Shown here piece after piece: positions 35,801 to 47,800 of a stretch of DNA of 64,000 nucleotides. Made by a program: the position numbers and the translations under genes. Numbering within the stretch: position 1 is the first letter of the stretch; each line of letters begins with the position of its first letter. This DNA comes from Anagrus nilaparvatae (taxonomy: Eukaryota; Arthropoda; Insecta; Hymenoptera; Mymaridae): positions 1,887,501 through 1,951,500 of the forward strand of contig JAKSXM010000288.1 in NCBI GenBank assembly GCA_022575985.1. Direction: 5' to 3'. The notes beneath the pieces were generated by a model. It was not told the DNA's origin. It made no database searches and was given only the letters and a program-made list of their open reading frames with translations.

Positions 35801-38800
35801 GCGCGAAGTAAACCATTTTGACATATGTAAAGAGTAAAACTTGTTAAACGACTATTATTAGGTATAGATTTTTTGTTAGTTAAAGCAACTATTTCTCCGA
35901 GAAATGTTTCCGATTGGACTTCCTTTACCCAAAGAGTCTCTGCATTTTGTAAATCATCGACTTTTACTTTGGTTTGAACGCTGCCACGAAATCTGCGTAC
36001 GGCTACTAATACGAGTGCGGTTATTTTAATTAGTCGAGACCAAGAATCAAATTTAGCAGGATCCGGTAAATACGGGTCTCGCTTATGGATACCCATAACG
36101 ACTTTCTTTGATTCTAAACTAGCTAGCCGCTTAAATTCTTCTTTTGAAATCGGTGGCTGCACGGGCCAATATTTTTCCTCTTGGTGCAAAAATTTTGGTC
36201 CATTCAGCCAAATTCCACCTTGTCCTAAATCTAACTTTTTGACTTTAGTGGCATCATCCGCTGGATTTTCATTCGTAGAAATCCACCGCCAATCTTTCGC
36301 ATTAGTTAATGAGTCTATTTCACCCAATCTATTTAAGACAAAAGGCATATAAGTTCGCGGATCTGAACGTATCCAGCAAAGTACTGTACGAGAATCTGAC
36401 CAATAAACACGACGCATAAAAACTAATTTAGATTCTTTTACTACAGTATTTGCCAGCCTTGCCCCTATCACGGCAGCTTGGAGCTCTAATCTTGGTATAG
36501 ACAATGCTTTTAATGGGGCTACGTAACTTTTCCTTGCAATAATACGGGTATTTATACTGACGTCTTTGTAAATTGCGCGTGAGTAAACCACGGTCGCATA
36601 AGCCTTCTCGCTCGCATCGCAGAAAATGTGTAATTCTACGGAGACTGGTTGAAAATCAAATTCAAAAAGACAGCGCGGAATTCTACAATTTTTTGTCTCT
36701 GGTAAATCTGCTAACCACGCACTCCACTCTTTTGCGTCATCTTCATGTAACAGCTCGTCCCAGTCCGTACCGTGCCTCCAAATGCTTTGTAATAAAATTT
36801 TTGCCCGCACAGTAAATGGATTTAAGAATCCCAGAGGATCATAAAAACGACATTACTGCCCGTAGTACCTCTCGTTTAGTTGGCGTTTTTCCCGAATTCT
36901 TACTAACCTTGAGTACTTTTTCCATCCGTAGGGCAAAATTCAGTACATCAGTCTTCGTATCCCAATGAAGACCTAGCGCTTTTTGAGTACCCGAGGCTTG
37001 CAAATTAATTTCATTTGAATTTTTGCCGATTTGATTAGAATTGCTAACCCACTCGTGCATTTTAAAGCCCGCGCGGGAATTTATATATTCTACTTCCTGA
37101 ATTCTCTTTTTTGCATCCTCGACCGAACTTAAAGACTCTAAATAATCATCCATATACGTACAGTTTATCAAAGAGTTTGCGGACTCCGGATATAAATCCT
37201 TATACATTTCCGCGTTTTTATTTTTTACAAAAATTGCACTACACGGCGATGATTTTGATCCGAAAATCATTGATGACATTTTATATACTTGAGGAGGCGA
37301 CGAACGATCTTTGCCGCGCCACAAAAATCTTTGAAAATCTTGATCATCTTCCTTGATTTTAACACGCAAAAACATATCACGTATATCACCCTTAATTCCA
37401 ATTTTATGTTCCCTAAAAGACAACAAAACACCGAAGAGTGATTTTAGAAGATCCGGGCCTGTCAATAAAGCATCATTCAAACTTTTGCCTGCGTAGCGAT
37501 GCGCTGCGTCGAAAACTAGACGGACTTTATCAGGCTTGTTCTCATTTTCAACCCCAAAATGTGGAAGATACCAACTACTCACCCATATATTAGGATTATT
37601 TAATTTGACCGCATAACCTTCCGAAATTAAACGCTCCATTTCTTTGTAGTAGAGTGCAGCAAAATGAGGTTCACGATCTAATTTACGTTCTAAAGACTTT
37701 AAACGCGTAAGAGTGCTTTCAAAATCGTTTGGCAAAACGTGGTCATCATGCGCCCATAATAACCCCGTTTCTCAGTAATCACCTCGGTAACGAGTTGTAT
37801 TTTCTAATATTGACCGTGCTCGTTCTTCAGACTTATTTTTACGGGCTACGGTAGTAACTCCTAGACTTTCTAATGAAAAGTACCGCTTAACCATATCATG
37901 AATAGTGTCATCGCCCTTTTTGTCAATATTACCATCTCGAGTAGGCGTTGAGGCTACAGAAATTCGTAAACTGCGTTTAATTGGCTGCGTTGAGCTAATT
38001 AGCCCATGGACGACCCATCCCAAAAGTGTATATGAAGCAGCTGGCTCGTTAGCCAAACCCTCACGTAAGACCCTTGTAGTTATCAAGGACATATGATCTT
38101 GACCTAATAAAATACGTGGCGCTTCCCACCCAAAATCACTTAAAGGTAAATTTTTCAAGTGAGAATAACGTGCTATAGTTTCAGGCTTTAAGCTTTGCCC
38201 CGATAAAATAAGCTCATCAAGCGCGTACACGCCCTTCAAAGGATAAAATTTTGGGTCTATAACGCCTGAAATCTGACAATTAATTCTGCCCGAAACGGTT
38301 GCTTCTAATTGTGTATTATTTAGACCTTCTAAAAAGATAGAACTCTTTTTAGCAATTAATCCCAATTTTCGCAATAAACTACCGTCAATTAAAGAGGCTG
38401 TTGACCCTTCATCTAGAAATGCTAATACACGAACGCTTGCCCTTGGGCCTTTTAAAATTACTGGTAATATTTTAAGTATAGCATTATCCTCTAGTCATGC
38501 GGAATTACTATGAGTCGCGTTTACCGATGCGCTGGATGAAGATGTAGATTTCCCATTAGAATCGTTCATATGCAGTAAAGTATTATGACCCCCATCGCAC
38601 CCCTGCTTCTTGCATGCAGATGCCTTACATTGCCAAGAAAGATTACCTGATTTGAAGCATTTATAACAGCGTTCTTTCGCCCTTATCCAGTTGTACCGAT
38701 CGCTAGGATTCATATCTAGGAAGCCCTTACAAGTATAAATATGATGTCTCTCATCATCACAAAAATAGCACTTCCCGAACCTTTTTTGGCCTTTTGCCGT

Positions 38801-41800
38801 ATTTATGGCATTTACTCTTCTGCCCGCGGGGCGCTTATCATCCCGTTTTCCTGTCTCACGAGGCGCCCCTCGTAAAATTCTCGCTGTGCCAGCATTACTG
38901 GCCAACTGCGCTTCGCGGTCTAAAAAGTCACCCAATGCTTTCATGTTAGAAGGGCTAGTCAAGCTACCCACATACTCATTATATTTGTAATCCATGGCCA
39001 TCGGCAACTTGTTCATTAAATCTTCTAAAAGTTCTATGTTATTTATGTAACCGGAATGACCTACTGAAAGCATTGCTGCTACATTATTTTTGACTACTGA
39101 AGCGAAAGAAATAATATCGATTTTACCGGAAGTTAATCTTGGTAGCTCCCGAATGGCTTTAACTAATTTCAGAACCACTTCAGCCTCGTTACCGTAACGG
39201 CGCTCTAAAGCGTTCATAATTTCTCGCCCACTATCAGTGGTCATCATTAAACTTGACACGGCTTCACGCGCCTCCCCCTGTAAGCATTCAAAAAGCCTTT
39301 GAACGTTTTCAGCATCGGTAAACTCTCCTAAAATCGTCGACTGTTCAAAAGCCTTTTTAAAGCGTAACCACTCTAAGGTATTGCTGCTGAATGATAATTT
39401 TTGCTTTTGGACAGTCAGCCGGTTTAATAATCCCGGCTGCCTATTATTTGGAGTCGAACTTCTAAATTCGCGGAAAGCTTCAGCTACAGCCTGAGTAACC
39501 GATGCTGAGATGCTACCATCAATTTGCGATGTCGAAGCTTGATCAACAAGCGCACGGGAAGCAGTTGCAGTAGCTAACTGCATCTCAATTTGCTCCCGTT
39601 CCGCATTAAGCAAACGTAACTTAGCACCAAGCGGGTCACGATGACGTGCAGCACAAGCCAAGCTTCTACAGGTAGCGAAGAGCCAAGAACGTGCAACAGG
39701 TACAGCGGATAAAAAAGTAATGGATCAATCACAGCGAATATATAAAAGCGTGGTCTTGTTCAAGGTGGCGTAGGCGTAATGCCCTATACATATATATATA
39801 TACATATAACGCATAGAGACCGCGGGAACGGCTTGTGGCGCGCGCGCAACCAGACCGCTCCTTTCAATCAGGCCCGTTACTATGAGAGACGCTTGACAAG
39901 TATCTGTCTAGCCCGCTCTCATTCAAAAAATAACACTAAAAAAATATATATTAAAAATCTCTCATATTTAACAATTGTTACAAAGCCAAATTCAACACCC
40001 TGAAGAATAATATCTGTGAGATTAAGTAAAAATTATAAATATAATAAAATTTTACTGTCGCAATTGGTATTACTTGATTTGGTATTAATTAAATTATACG
40101 TACTCAGTTAAAATTTTATTAAAAACAGACGTTTCGTTAAAAATTTGTTTAATTTTACGAGTCAGTTGAAAAATTTTTTGATTTATTAAAAAAGAATTTT
40201 CGGCAATTTGCAGTAAAAAAAAGAAACCTTAAGAAAAATTCAAAAAAATTACTAGATTCTTTATTATAATTGGTGTAGTTTATCAAGATTATCATATGAA
40301 CAAAAAGATCTCTGAAACGCATAACTGCATTATTTACAATTTATGTTAATTAAACTGCATTATTTACAATTTATGTTAATTACGCTATAAACTATTAGGA
40401 TTATAATGAGGCCCCTTTGAAAATTCTGTATGTATTTGAACAATTATTAATTTGTATAATTTGATAATTTTTTATTCTCAGGTCTTAAATTCTCTATAGA
40501 TTTAAGGGTTCTTGCGCTTTCAAATGCTATAATTTCGAGGAAAGTTTGAGTGGTCATAAAAAAAAAACTGCTTAAGCTATTTGAAAATTTTTTTTTTTAT
40601 TGATTTTGTACATTATTAGGCAACCTTCCTTTATTTTTTTTTTTAATTTTTATGTACATGAAGTACCTGAAAGATGGCGCTGAATGAAGCGATGAAAAAA
40701 AAATAAATTAAGTTGTCCGACTGATTCAGCCGCCCAGGTTCATCTTAAAAAAAAAAAAAAAAACATGTTTTTCTGCATGCCCTAAACTTGGCATTAAACT
40801 AAATAAAAGGAAAAATATTGAAAATTAAAAAAGTTACTCAAAAAATAAAAAATTTTGTAAAAATCACCCTTGTTTTCAGACACTCTCTCCCCTGTGAAAT
40901 TTTTAAAAATAGCCCAATTAACTTTTCCGTAGTTTAATGCCATCTTAATTAGATAATAAAAAGATTTAAAAAAAAAAAAAATTAAATCGGAGGAGTAGTT
41001 TTCTCTCAATCAGTCGGACAAATTTAAAAAAGTAGGTTTCGAGATAAACGCGTTTAAAGTTTCTTTATACTTATAATATACGTTATACTTTTGATCAAAT
41101 TTCTTCTTTAAAATTTTTTTTAATTAACATATCGACATAAAAACTTTTTTATCATAATATTGAATATGTTTTTTATAACATAAGAAGAAAAAAAAATTTT
41201 TGATTTTCGGAAAAAATTGAAAGCGCAAGACCCTTTAAGAATACCAAAATTTGCGTATCTAGTTAATAAAACGAAGTTTTGAATATCAAAGCAATAGACA
41301 TCAGCAACATCCACCGAAATTAAACAATTTTGGCGCTAGTGTACGTTATATTGCCAATATGGCTGCTACAAAGTGTAAATAAAAACCTTTTAGCAGCCAT
41401 ATTTGCACGTTTAAGTATAGGGGATATTAACTCTTAATTTAACCACGCGTGGCGTCTAAAATATTGCTTTTCTCTATAGCAGAATAACATGATTTATAAT
41501 AATATGTCTTGAAGTCTCTACAGTACTAAAATAGTACAAAAATATAAAATACTAATACGTACTAAAACTGTTAGATTCTGTTCGTGCGGGAGACTCCGTA
41601 AGAAATAAATTATCTTCGGGATTGGACATAGTCTCTCCAATACATTTTTAAATATATTTCTGTAAAAAGTTAGAGACATCGGGTTTGCGGCAAAAATTAC
41701 CTGAAAAAAAAAACATCCATAGGCTAAGCCTCATTTCGATTTATAATATTTACTACCTCGTAACACTCGTTAGTTACGTCGCGTCGAATATATGTCTTAT

Positions 41801-44800
41801 TTTAGTTTTTTCGATATATTTTGGCTCCCCCCATTTTTTTTAAATATTTCGGTTATAAAAAACCCCCAGCTCCAAGGATTTTGATTTTCGGTTTTTTAAC
41901 CCGTGCCGCCAAGTATTTGAAGTTTCCCATTTAAATAACATGGGAACATTGAGTGTTTAGCTTTACAAATTTTTACGGAGGTCACAAAGCGTTTTAAAAA
42001 GCTAATTTTTACTTGAAAAAATACTTTTTTATGTTGTAAAGACATGGAAATAGCCCTGCATTCATACCAAAGGGAAATCTGGAGCTAAAAACGAAAATTT
42101 ACATGTAGGCTGAATCTTATAAAACAGGTTTTTTTGGTAATTTTCGGTAAGACGCTGTAACCTCAAAAATTAACCAAAACACTTCTGATTGTTCTACTTT
42201 TTTTATGTGTCGCCTTTCAAACGACGTAAATCGAGTATTTTTATCACTGACTCTTTCAGCGCTATAACCAATTAACCTACTGGTAATTTTTGATCCGAAA
42301 CGCCCAATTTTTAAATTTTTTTAAATTGCTGTCAAAATTGTAATTTTTGACAAAATTGAGCTTTGTAGGTCCTAAAAATTTTCTATGAGCTATTACGAAA
42401 TTACCGTTAGGTTATTTTACTATAGTGATGAGAGGATCAATGATAAAAGAATGCAGTTTACGGCGTTTAAAAGGTGATACTTGTACTAAAAAAATGAGAT
42501 CAGCGAAAAATATTTTGGTTTATTTTTGAGGTTGCAGCGTTTTATCGAAAATTACCGAAAACCCCTGTTTTATAAGATTGAGCGAACATGTAAATTTGCG
42601 TTTTGGTAATTTTTAACCTGCGGTCGGTAATTTATAATCCTTTTTTTTTTCTTAGTGCAACAAGCCTTTAGAACATTTTAGCAGTAAAAAGATTTTAGCA
42701 AAATTTCTAAAAGCTTTCTAAAACGTTTTTAAAATCTTTTTCCTAATTTTTACGATTTTCATTTGGCACACCACATTAAACTGTATTTAAATTTTTTTTT
42801 TTTTTTAATTAGTTTTATGACCTGAAATTATTATTATTATTATTGCCTTTATTTTGTAAAACAAAAATATAGTACACTCTTTACATATTTGGTAAACTCT
42901 TATGTCCAATTAATTAAATTTTTAAATTAGTTTTATGACCTGAAATATCATATTTGGGCCGGTATTTCACTCAACGGTCAGTTTGGGAAAAAAGAAAAAC
43001 CTTAATATATATAGTACTAGTAAATGTTCGAGGTATTTATTTCTGTTTAATCGTATTTAATTCTGTTTCTGTTGCTTAAGTAAATCATTTTTCACTGCAA
43101 ATTTATAATTATGCAAACACATTCAGAGTTTTCAGAGGAGCCTAGTTCTGTCCCCAGTAGAGTTATAATTATTAATTACAGAAACATATTTAAAAAGGTA
43201 TTGTAGAGGCTATGTCCAATCCCGAAGATAATTTATTTCTTATGGAGTCGACGCGTTTCTCCCACAAGAACAGAATCTAGCATTTTAGTGTTAGTAATTC
43301 GTTTACTATTTTAGTACTGTAGACTTAGAGACTTCAAGACATATTATGAATCGTGTTATTCGGCTAGTGATTTCATAATTTCAACTTCGTTTTATTAACT
43401 GGATTTGCAATTTTTTTGGTATTTTTTAATCTAAAGAATTTAAGGCCTCATAATAAAAAATTATCAAATAATTTTCAGAGGAGCCTCATTATAGTCCTAA
43501 TAGTTTGTAGCGTTAACAATATAAATTGAAAATAATAGTCATTTTTAAATATACAATCGTGCGTTTGACTCCTGAATATGCAAAATCTAGTGTTTCAGAA
43601 GGCCCTAGTTTTTCATTCATGATAATCTCCGATAAACTAATTTGTAAAAAAATTAATTTATGATACAACAATCATGTTTTTGTTTTCTGAATAGTAAAGA
43701 ATCTAGAAACTTTCTTGAATTTTTCTCTAATTCGTTTTCTTATTTTTACCAAAAATTACCGAAAAATTATTTTTGAAAAATCATAAAATCATAATTTTCT
43801 GACTACAATAAAATTTTACAAATTTTTAAAGAAATGTCCGTTTTTATTAAAAATTTAACTGAGTACGTACAAATTAGTGCCAAATCGAGTAATATCAGTT
43901 GCGACATTAAAATTTTATCATATTTAGAAGGTATTTCACTTTTTAATTAAATTTTCAAAAAATTTTATTTTTTCCGAAAACAGTAAAAATTGAATATCTC
44001 AAAAAGTATACGATAGCTAAGTCACAAAACTATGGCCTATGTACCCCGCAAACTTTTTTTCTATATTTTGGCACTTCATTTTGACTGTTCATTGGTTCGA
44101 TCCTAATGATAAAATACATACACTCACAAACACACAAATAAATTATTAAAAATTCCATAAAAAATAAAAAAATAAACAAAATTTTTTAACCAGCTTCATA
44201 AATATTTTATAAAATTTTAAAGATACCTCCGTTTTGATTAAAAATTTAAAAGAATACGCAAGAATTGGTGCCGAATAGAATACTAGAAAGTAAAATTTTT
44301 CGATAGTCTAGAGATATTTCAATTTAGGTTAAAAATTTTTTAAAATTTTAACAAGTTCAAAAACATTAAAAATTGAATATCTCCAAAAGTGCAATAGCTG
44401 TCACGCAAAACTATGGCCTATGTTACCGCGGCTTTGGCTGACATTTTTCTTTATTTTGATACCGGTTTTATGTATTTTCGTTCACTGGTTTCACCCTGAT
44501 GATGGAACACACACACACGCACAAATAAATTTTCAAATATATATAATAGTAAGAAGTAAGATAAAATATATTACTCGCACCAACAAAGAGCTTATACTTA
44601 GTAGTTAGTATATAAGCTCTTTGCCCAAGGGCAAGGGGCTACGCACCCACCAAAATTTATTAGATTAAATATTATGAATTAATAAATAAACTTGTGTGTC
44701 TTTGTACTATTTTTTTATCTAATCAATTTTTAAAATTTATTTACAAAAAGCAGCTAAAAAACCGAAATTTAAAAAGCTTCTTTTGGGTATAATTCGGCTT

Positions 44801-47800
44801 CTTGAACACTTAGAGGGCTGAAAATTTCACAGGAAACATATTTTATATATTTAAAAAGGTGAGTAAAAACAGGAGATTTGGCCTGGCAAGACTATGACAT
44901 GGTATCCAAAATGACTCCTAGTAAATTTACGATTTTTTTTTGATTATTTAAAAAGTCTTTTGAAAATTTACTAATTTTTCGAGAATATATAAATACATAA
45001 AACCGGTATCATTATTAAGAATATACTATTTTTTTTATTAATATACAGGAGTTACTTTTTACAATGTAATATAACGAATCATGATTTTTCAGAGCCTATA
45101 CTTTAAAGTGATTAATTCATATTTTAACCTCATTTATGCATTAAAATTTTCTGTATTCTTAAATCATTTAACAATTTTTTTTCCTGAATTGTTTTTTTCC
45201 TTACATATATTATTTTATTTTTATTTACTTACTGAATCAATATATGGTGCTGTTTTACACATTCAATTATTTGTTTTTGTTTTTCTTTTGGTAAATTTAA
45301 ATTTGATAATGAAGAGGTAGTCTGATGCCTATAAAACACATTAAAATGTTTTTCGTAAGTATTAAAATCTTAAAACGTTCAAATTTCAAATTAGCTTAAT
45401 TATTTGTTTATTTTCATTTAAAGCATTTATTGATAATAAAAAACTGACCATTGATTTTTGTGAGAAAATTAAATTCCGACTACTTAGGTCTAAAAATTTA
45501 TGGCTAAGTTCCCTTCTTTTTTTAAGTTTTTAATACACAAAAATCAATATATTTCTAAAATATTCTGCTTTAAAAAATATATAGCTAATATAATCAATCT
45601 TTGGTAAAATTCATTTAAATCTTACTCGTTTAAAATATTTAGATAATAAAAAATATCTAATATGAAAAATAAATTTTAAATATAGCTTACTCTAAAAGTT
45701 TGAATTTCCCTTCACAATGTTGAATTAGGCTAGAAAAAAAGCAATTTGAACCAGCAGAAAATATTGCAATAAAAGAATTAGCAATAAATATATGAATCCA
45801 TATTATATAATAATATTTATGTTGATCAACAAAATATTCAGTTAATAAAACAATCCTTTTCTCCCTAGTTTCATTTAGAGGATACAAAATATCCAGTATA
45901 GATTCTATTATTGGATTTAATGTATAAATAATAAGCATAAGAGAAGCACCTGAATAAATAAATTTAAATAAATAAAATGTCAAATTATCTGCTTTTATAA
46001 AAAAAATTATTATTTAGCAAGAAAATTGTATAAATTTAATTAGATTCTAGATTTAAAAAAAAAAATTTCCAAAGCTTTAAGACTGAGCCCTTAAGCACTT
46101 ATGCCATTTGCCAGAAAACTTAAATGTGTTAGGTTCACTGTAAAAAGTAACTTCCTTAGATTAACAAAAAAAATAGACTGTTTTCGAAAATTTACTAATT
46201 TTTCGAAAAAATTCTTTACTTTTTACAGTGTAGTGCTCTGTGTGAATTGATAAATATTTAGGAAAATTATTTAGGAAAAGTGTTATCAACCAAAAATTAA
46301 CTTACCAAAAAAAGGATATCTTTGACCTCAAAGGTTGTAGAAAAATATTTATCTAACAGAAAAATTGACTTTATAATTTGCAAGTTAAAAACTTTATATC
46401 AATCAATATTTTGCATTCATTTTACGCGAGAAAATTTTTATTGCAAAATTGGTATGTGTATAAGGTATTTTATTCGTGATTATAATAAAAGAACCGATGT
46501 TAAACGCAGAAAACATTTTAATTAATTGGACTATATAATTTAAACTATTTTCTTTAAGGGTTTATAATAAGGTAATTGCACCACTCTTTGGAAAACTTCG
46601 ATGGAATAATGGAATAATGGATGCCCCTAACTCGGAAAAACTTGTTAAAGCTATAAAGAGTTTATTGAAAAACTCCAATTTTTCCTACTGTAATTTAAGA
46701 TCATCCACATCCTTCCATGTTGCATTAATTTTTGGATGATAAACTAGGGGGAGGGGAGGGTATTTTTACTTTAATATCACCTCTATTTATTGATTCTTTT
46801 AGAAATATATTCATCAATTCAGATTTATCCTTAAAAATAAAATAAAAATATGTATATATTAATAAAATAAAATTACAAATGTAACCAATGTTAATTCTTA
46901 TTCCAAATCGAGCACTCTCCTCCAAGATATTTAAACGAACTTCGTCTTCGATTCCTAACCAATCTTCATTTATATTTTCTAATATAGCTTTGACCTTAAA
47001 AATAAAATAAAATATATTCTAACATATATACTTGATTATTTTCTTGTCAAAGGCCAGGAAGTATGTATTTCCCGTCCGTGTCGCTATTAGAAAATACACT
47101 TTTTCTTGCATTCAACGAAGAAAAATTATATATTGCCCTTTGCCGTAAAAAAAGAATACCCCAGATCGCAGTTTGTCGTCTTCGACTCGGGTGGTAATTT
47201 ACGTGGGATCTGAGGCAATCTTTACTTTTACGTCCTAGGATAAAAATATACTATTTATTATATTCTCGTAAAAAATACCTGCTTTTGTTTTTGTATTAAT
47301 TTGATATAAGTAAGGAGTGATAATAGTGTCACCATTATAGTGAATAATACTTGGATTAACAGATTTGGTGAATTTATAACCTCCCATAATTTTATCATCT
47401 GTGAAAATTATTATTAAATAAAAAAATTAAATATTCGAATTTTGTTGGTCCCCTCCCCTGGACTAAAACACTAATATTTTTACTGTAAATGACCTCAAGT
47501 GTATAATAAAATAAATTTCCATCAGGTTTTGGGCGGGAAATAGGAATGTTCAGACTAGTGTTGCTTTATTAACCTCTAGAATAAATTTTAACATTTCGTT
47601 AAACTTTTTCATAAGGTGAAACAGTTTTTCACTTGGATGTGAAGGCTGCTCCACTTTTAAAGCCCCAGAGTGTAGCTAAGTAAAGGAGTAGGTATACATC
47701 TTAGGCATTGCAACGATGTAACATATTGGGTTAAGTACAAGTATACTATTAGGGGGTAGGTAAAGTTTTTTTTGTGGGCTAGTAAAATTTTTTATTTATT

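Larger units (their letters stand above)
33916..39973 (-). mobile_element. Bel/Pao LTR retrotransposon, 5' part deleted
   Basis: Minus-strand element in intron 5 of the odorant receptor gene. Order 5'-3': truncated 5' LTR (39,973-39,627), gag, protease, RT, RNase H, integrase, polypurine tract, complete 3' LTR (34,560-about 33,916). Over the 347 bp they share, the two LTRs look identical, so insertion is recent. The rest of the 5' LTR, the primer-binding site, the leader and the start of gag are missing. The coding region has one TGA between gag and protease, one TGA between protease and RT, and one frameshift between RT and RNase H. ATTGTT lies just outside both LTR outer ends (33,914-33,919 and 39,974-39,979); if this is the target duplication, the 3' LTR ends at 33,920. 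Confidence 0.9.
40030..43932. mobile_element. 3.9-kb palindromic element with nested insertions (intron 5)
   Basis: Outer ends ATAATAAAATTTTACTGTCG (40,037) and the inverse of a similar sequence near 43,930. Matching inverted blocks include TACGTACTCAGTTAAA (40,100 / 43,865), AATTATCTTCGGGATTGGAC (41,610 / 43,215) and AAAACAGGTTTTTTTGGTAA (42,123 / 42,565). The centre is near 42,330. The arms are unequal: the left arm carries a 728-bp nested element (40,506-41,233) and the right arm a LINE-tail insertion (42,830-42,924). No transposase recognised. It begins about 60 bp from the Bel/Pao 5' LTR. Confidence 0.75.

Noticed and set aside
36573..36815. Several plus-strand ORFs within 34.5-39 kb
   Set aside because: They are shadows of the well-supported Bel/Pao pol and gag frames on the minus strand.
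41120..41314. Minus-strand ORF starting MDVADVYCFDIQ
   Set aside because: It crosses the boundary of the TIR element ending at 41,233 and has no motif; a chance frame.
44585..44622. Hairpin AAAGAGCTTATACTTA...TATAAGCTCTTT
   Set aside because: A short isolated hairpin followed by CCAAGGGCAAGGGG. It suggested a Helitron 3' end or regulatory stem, but no matching 5' end or terminal CTRR was found.
45081..45320. 79-codon plus-strand ORF rich in hydrophobic residues
   Set aside because: It overlaps, on the opposite strand, exon 5 of the odorant receptor, which has splice sites and phase support. The plus frame has no motif.
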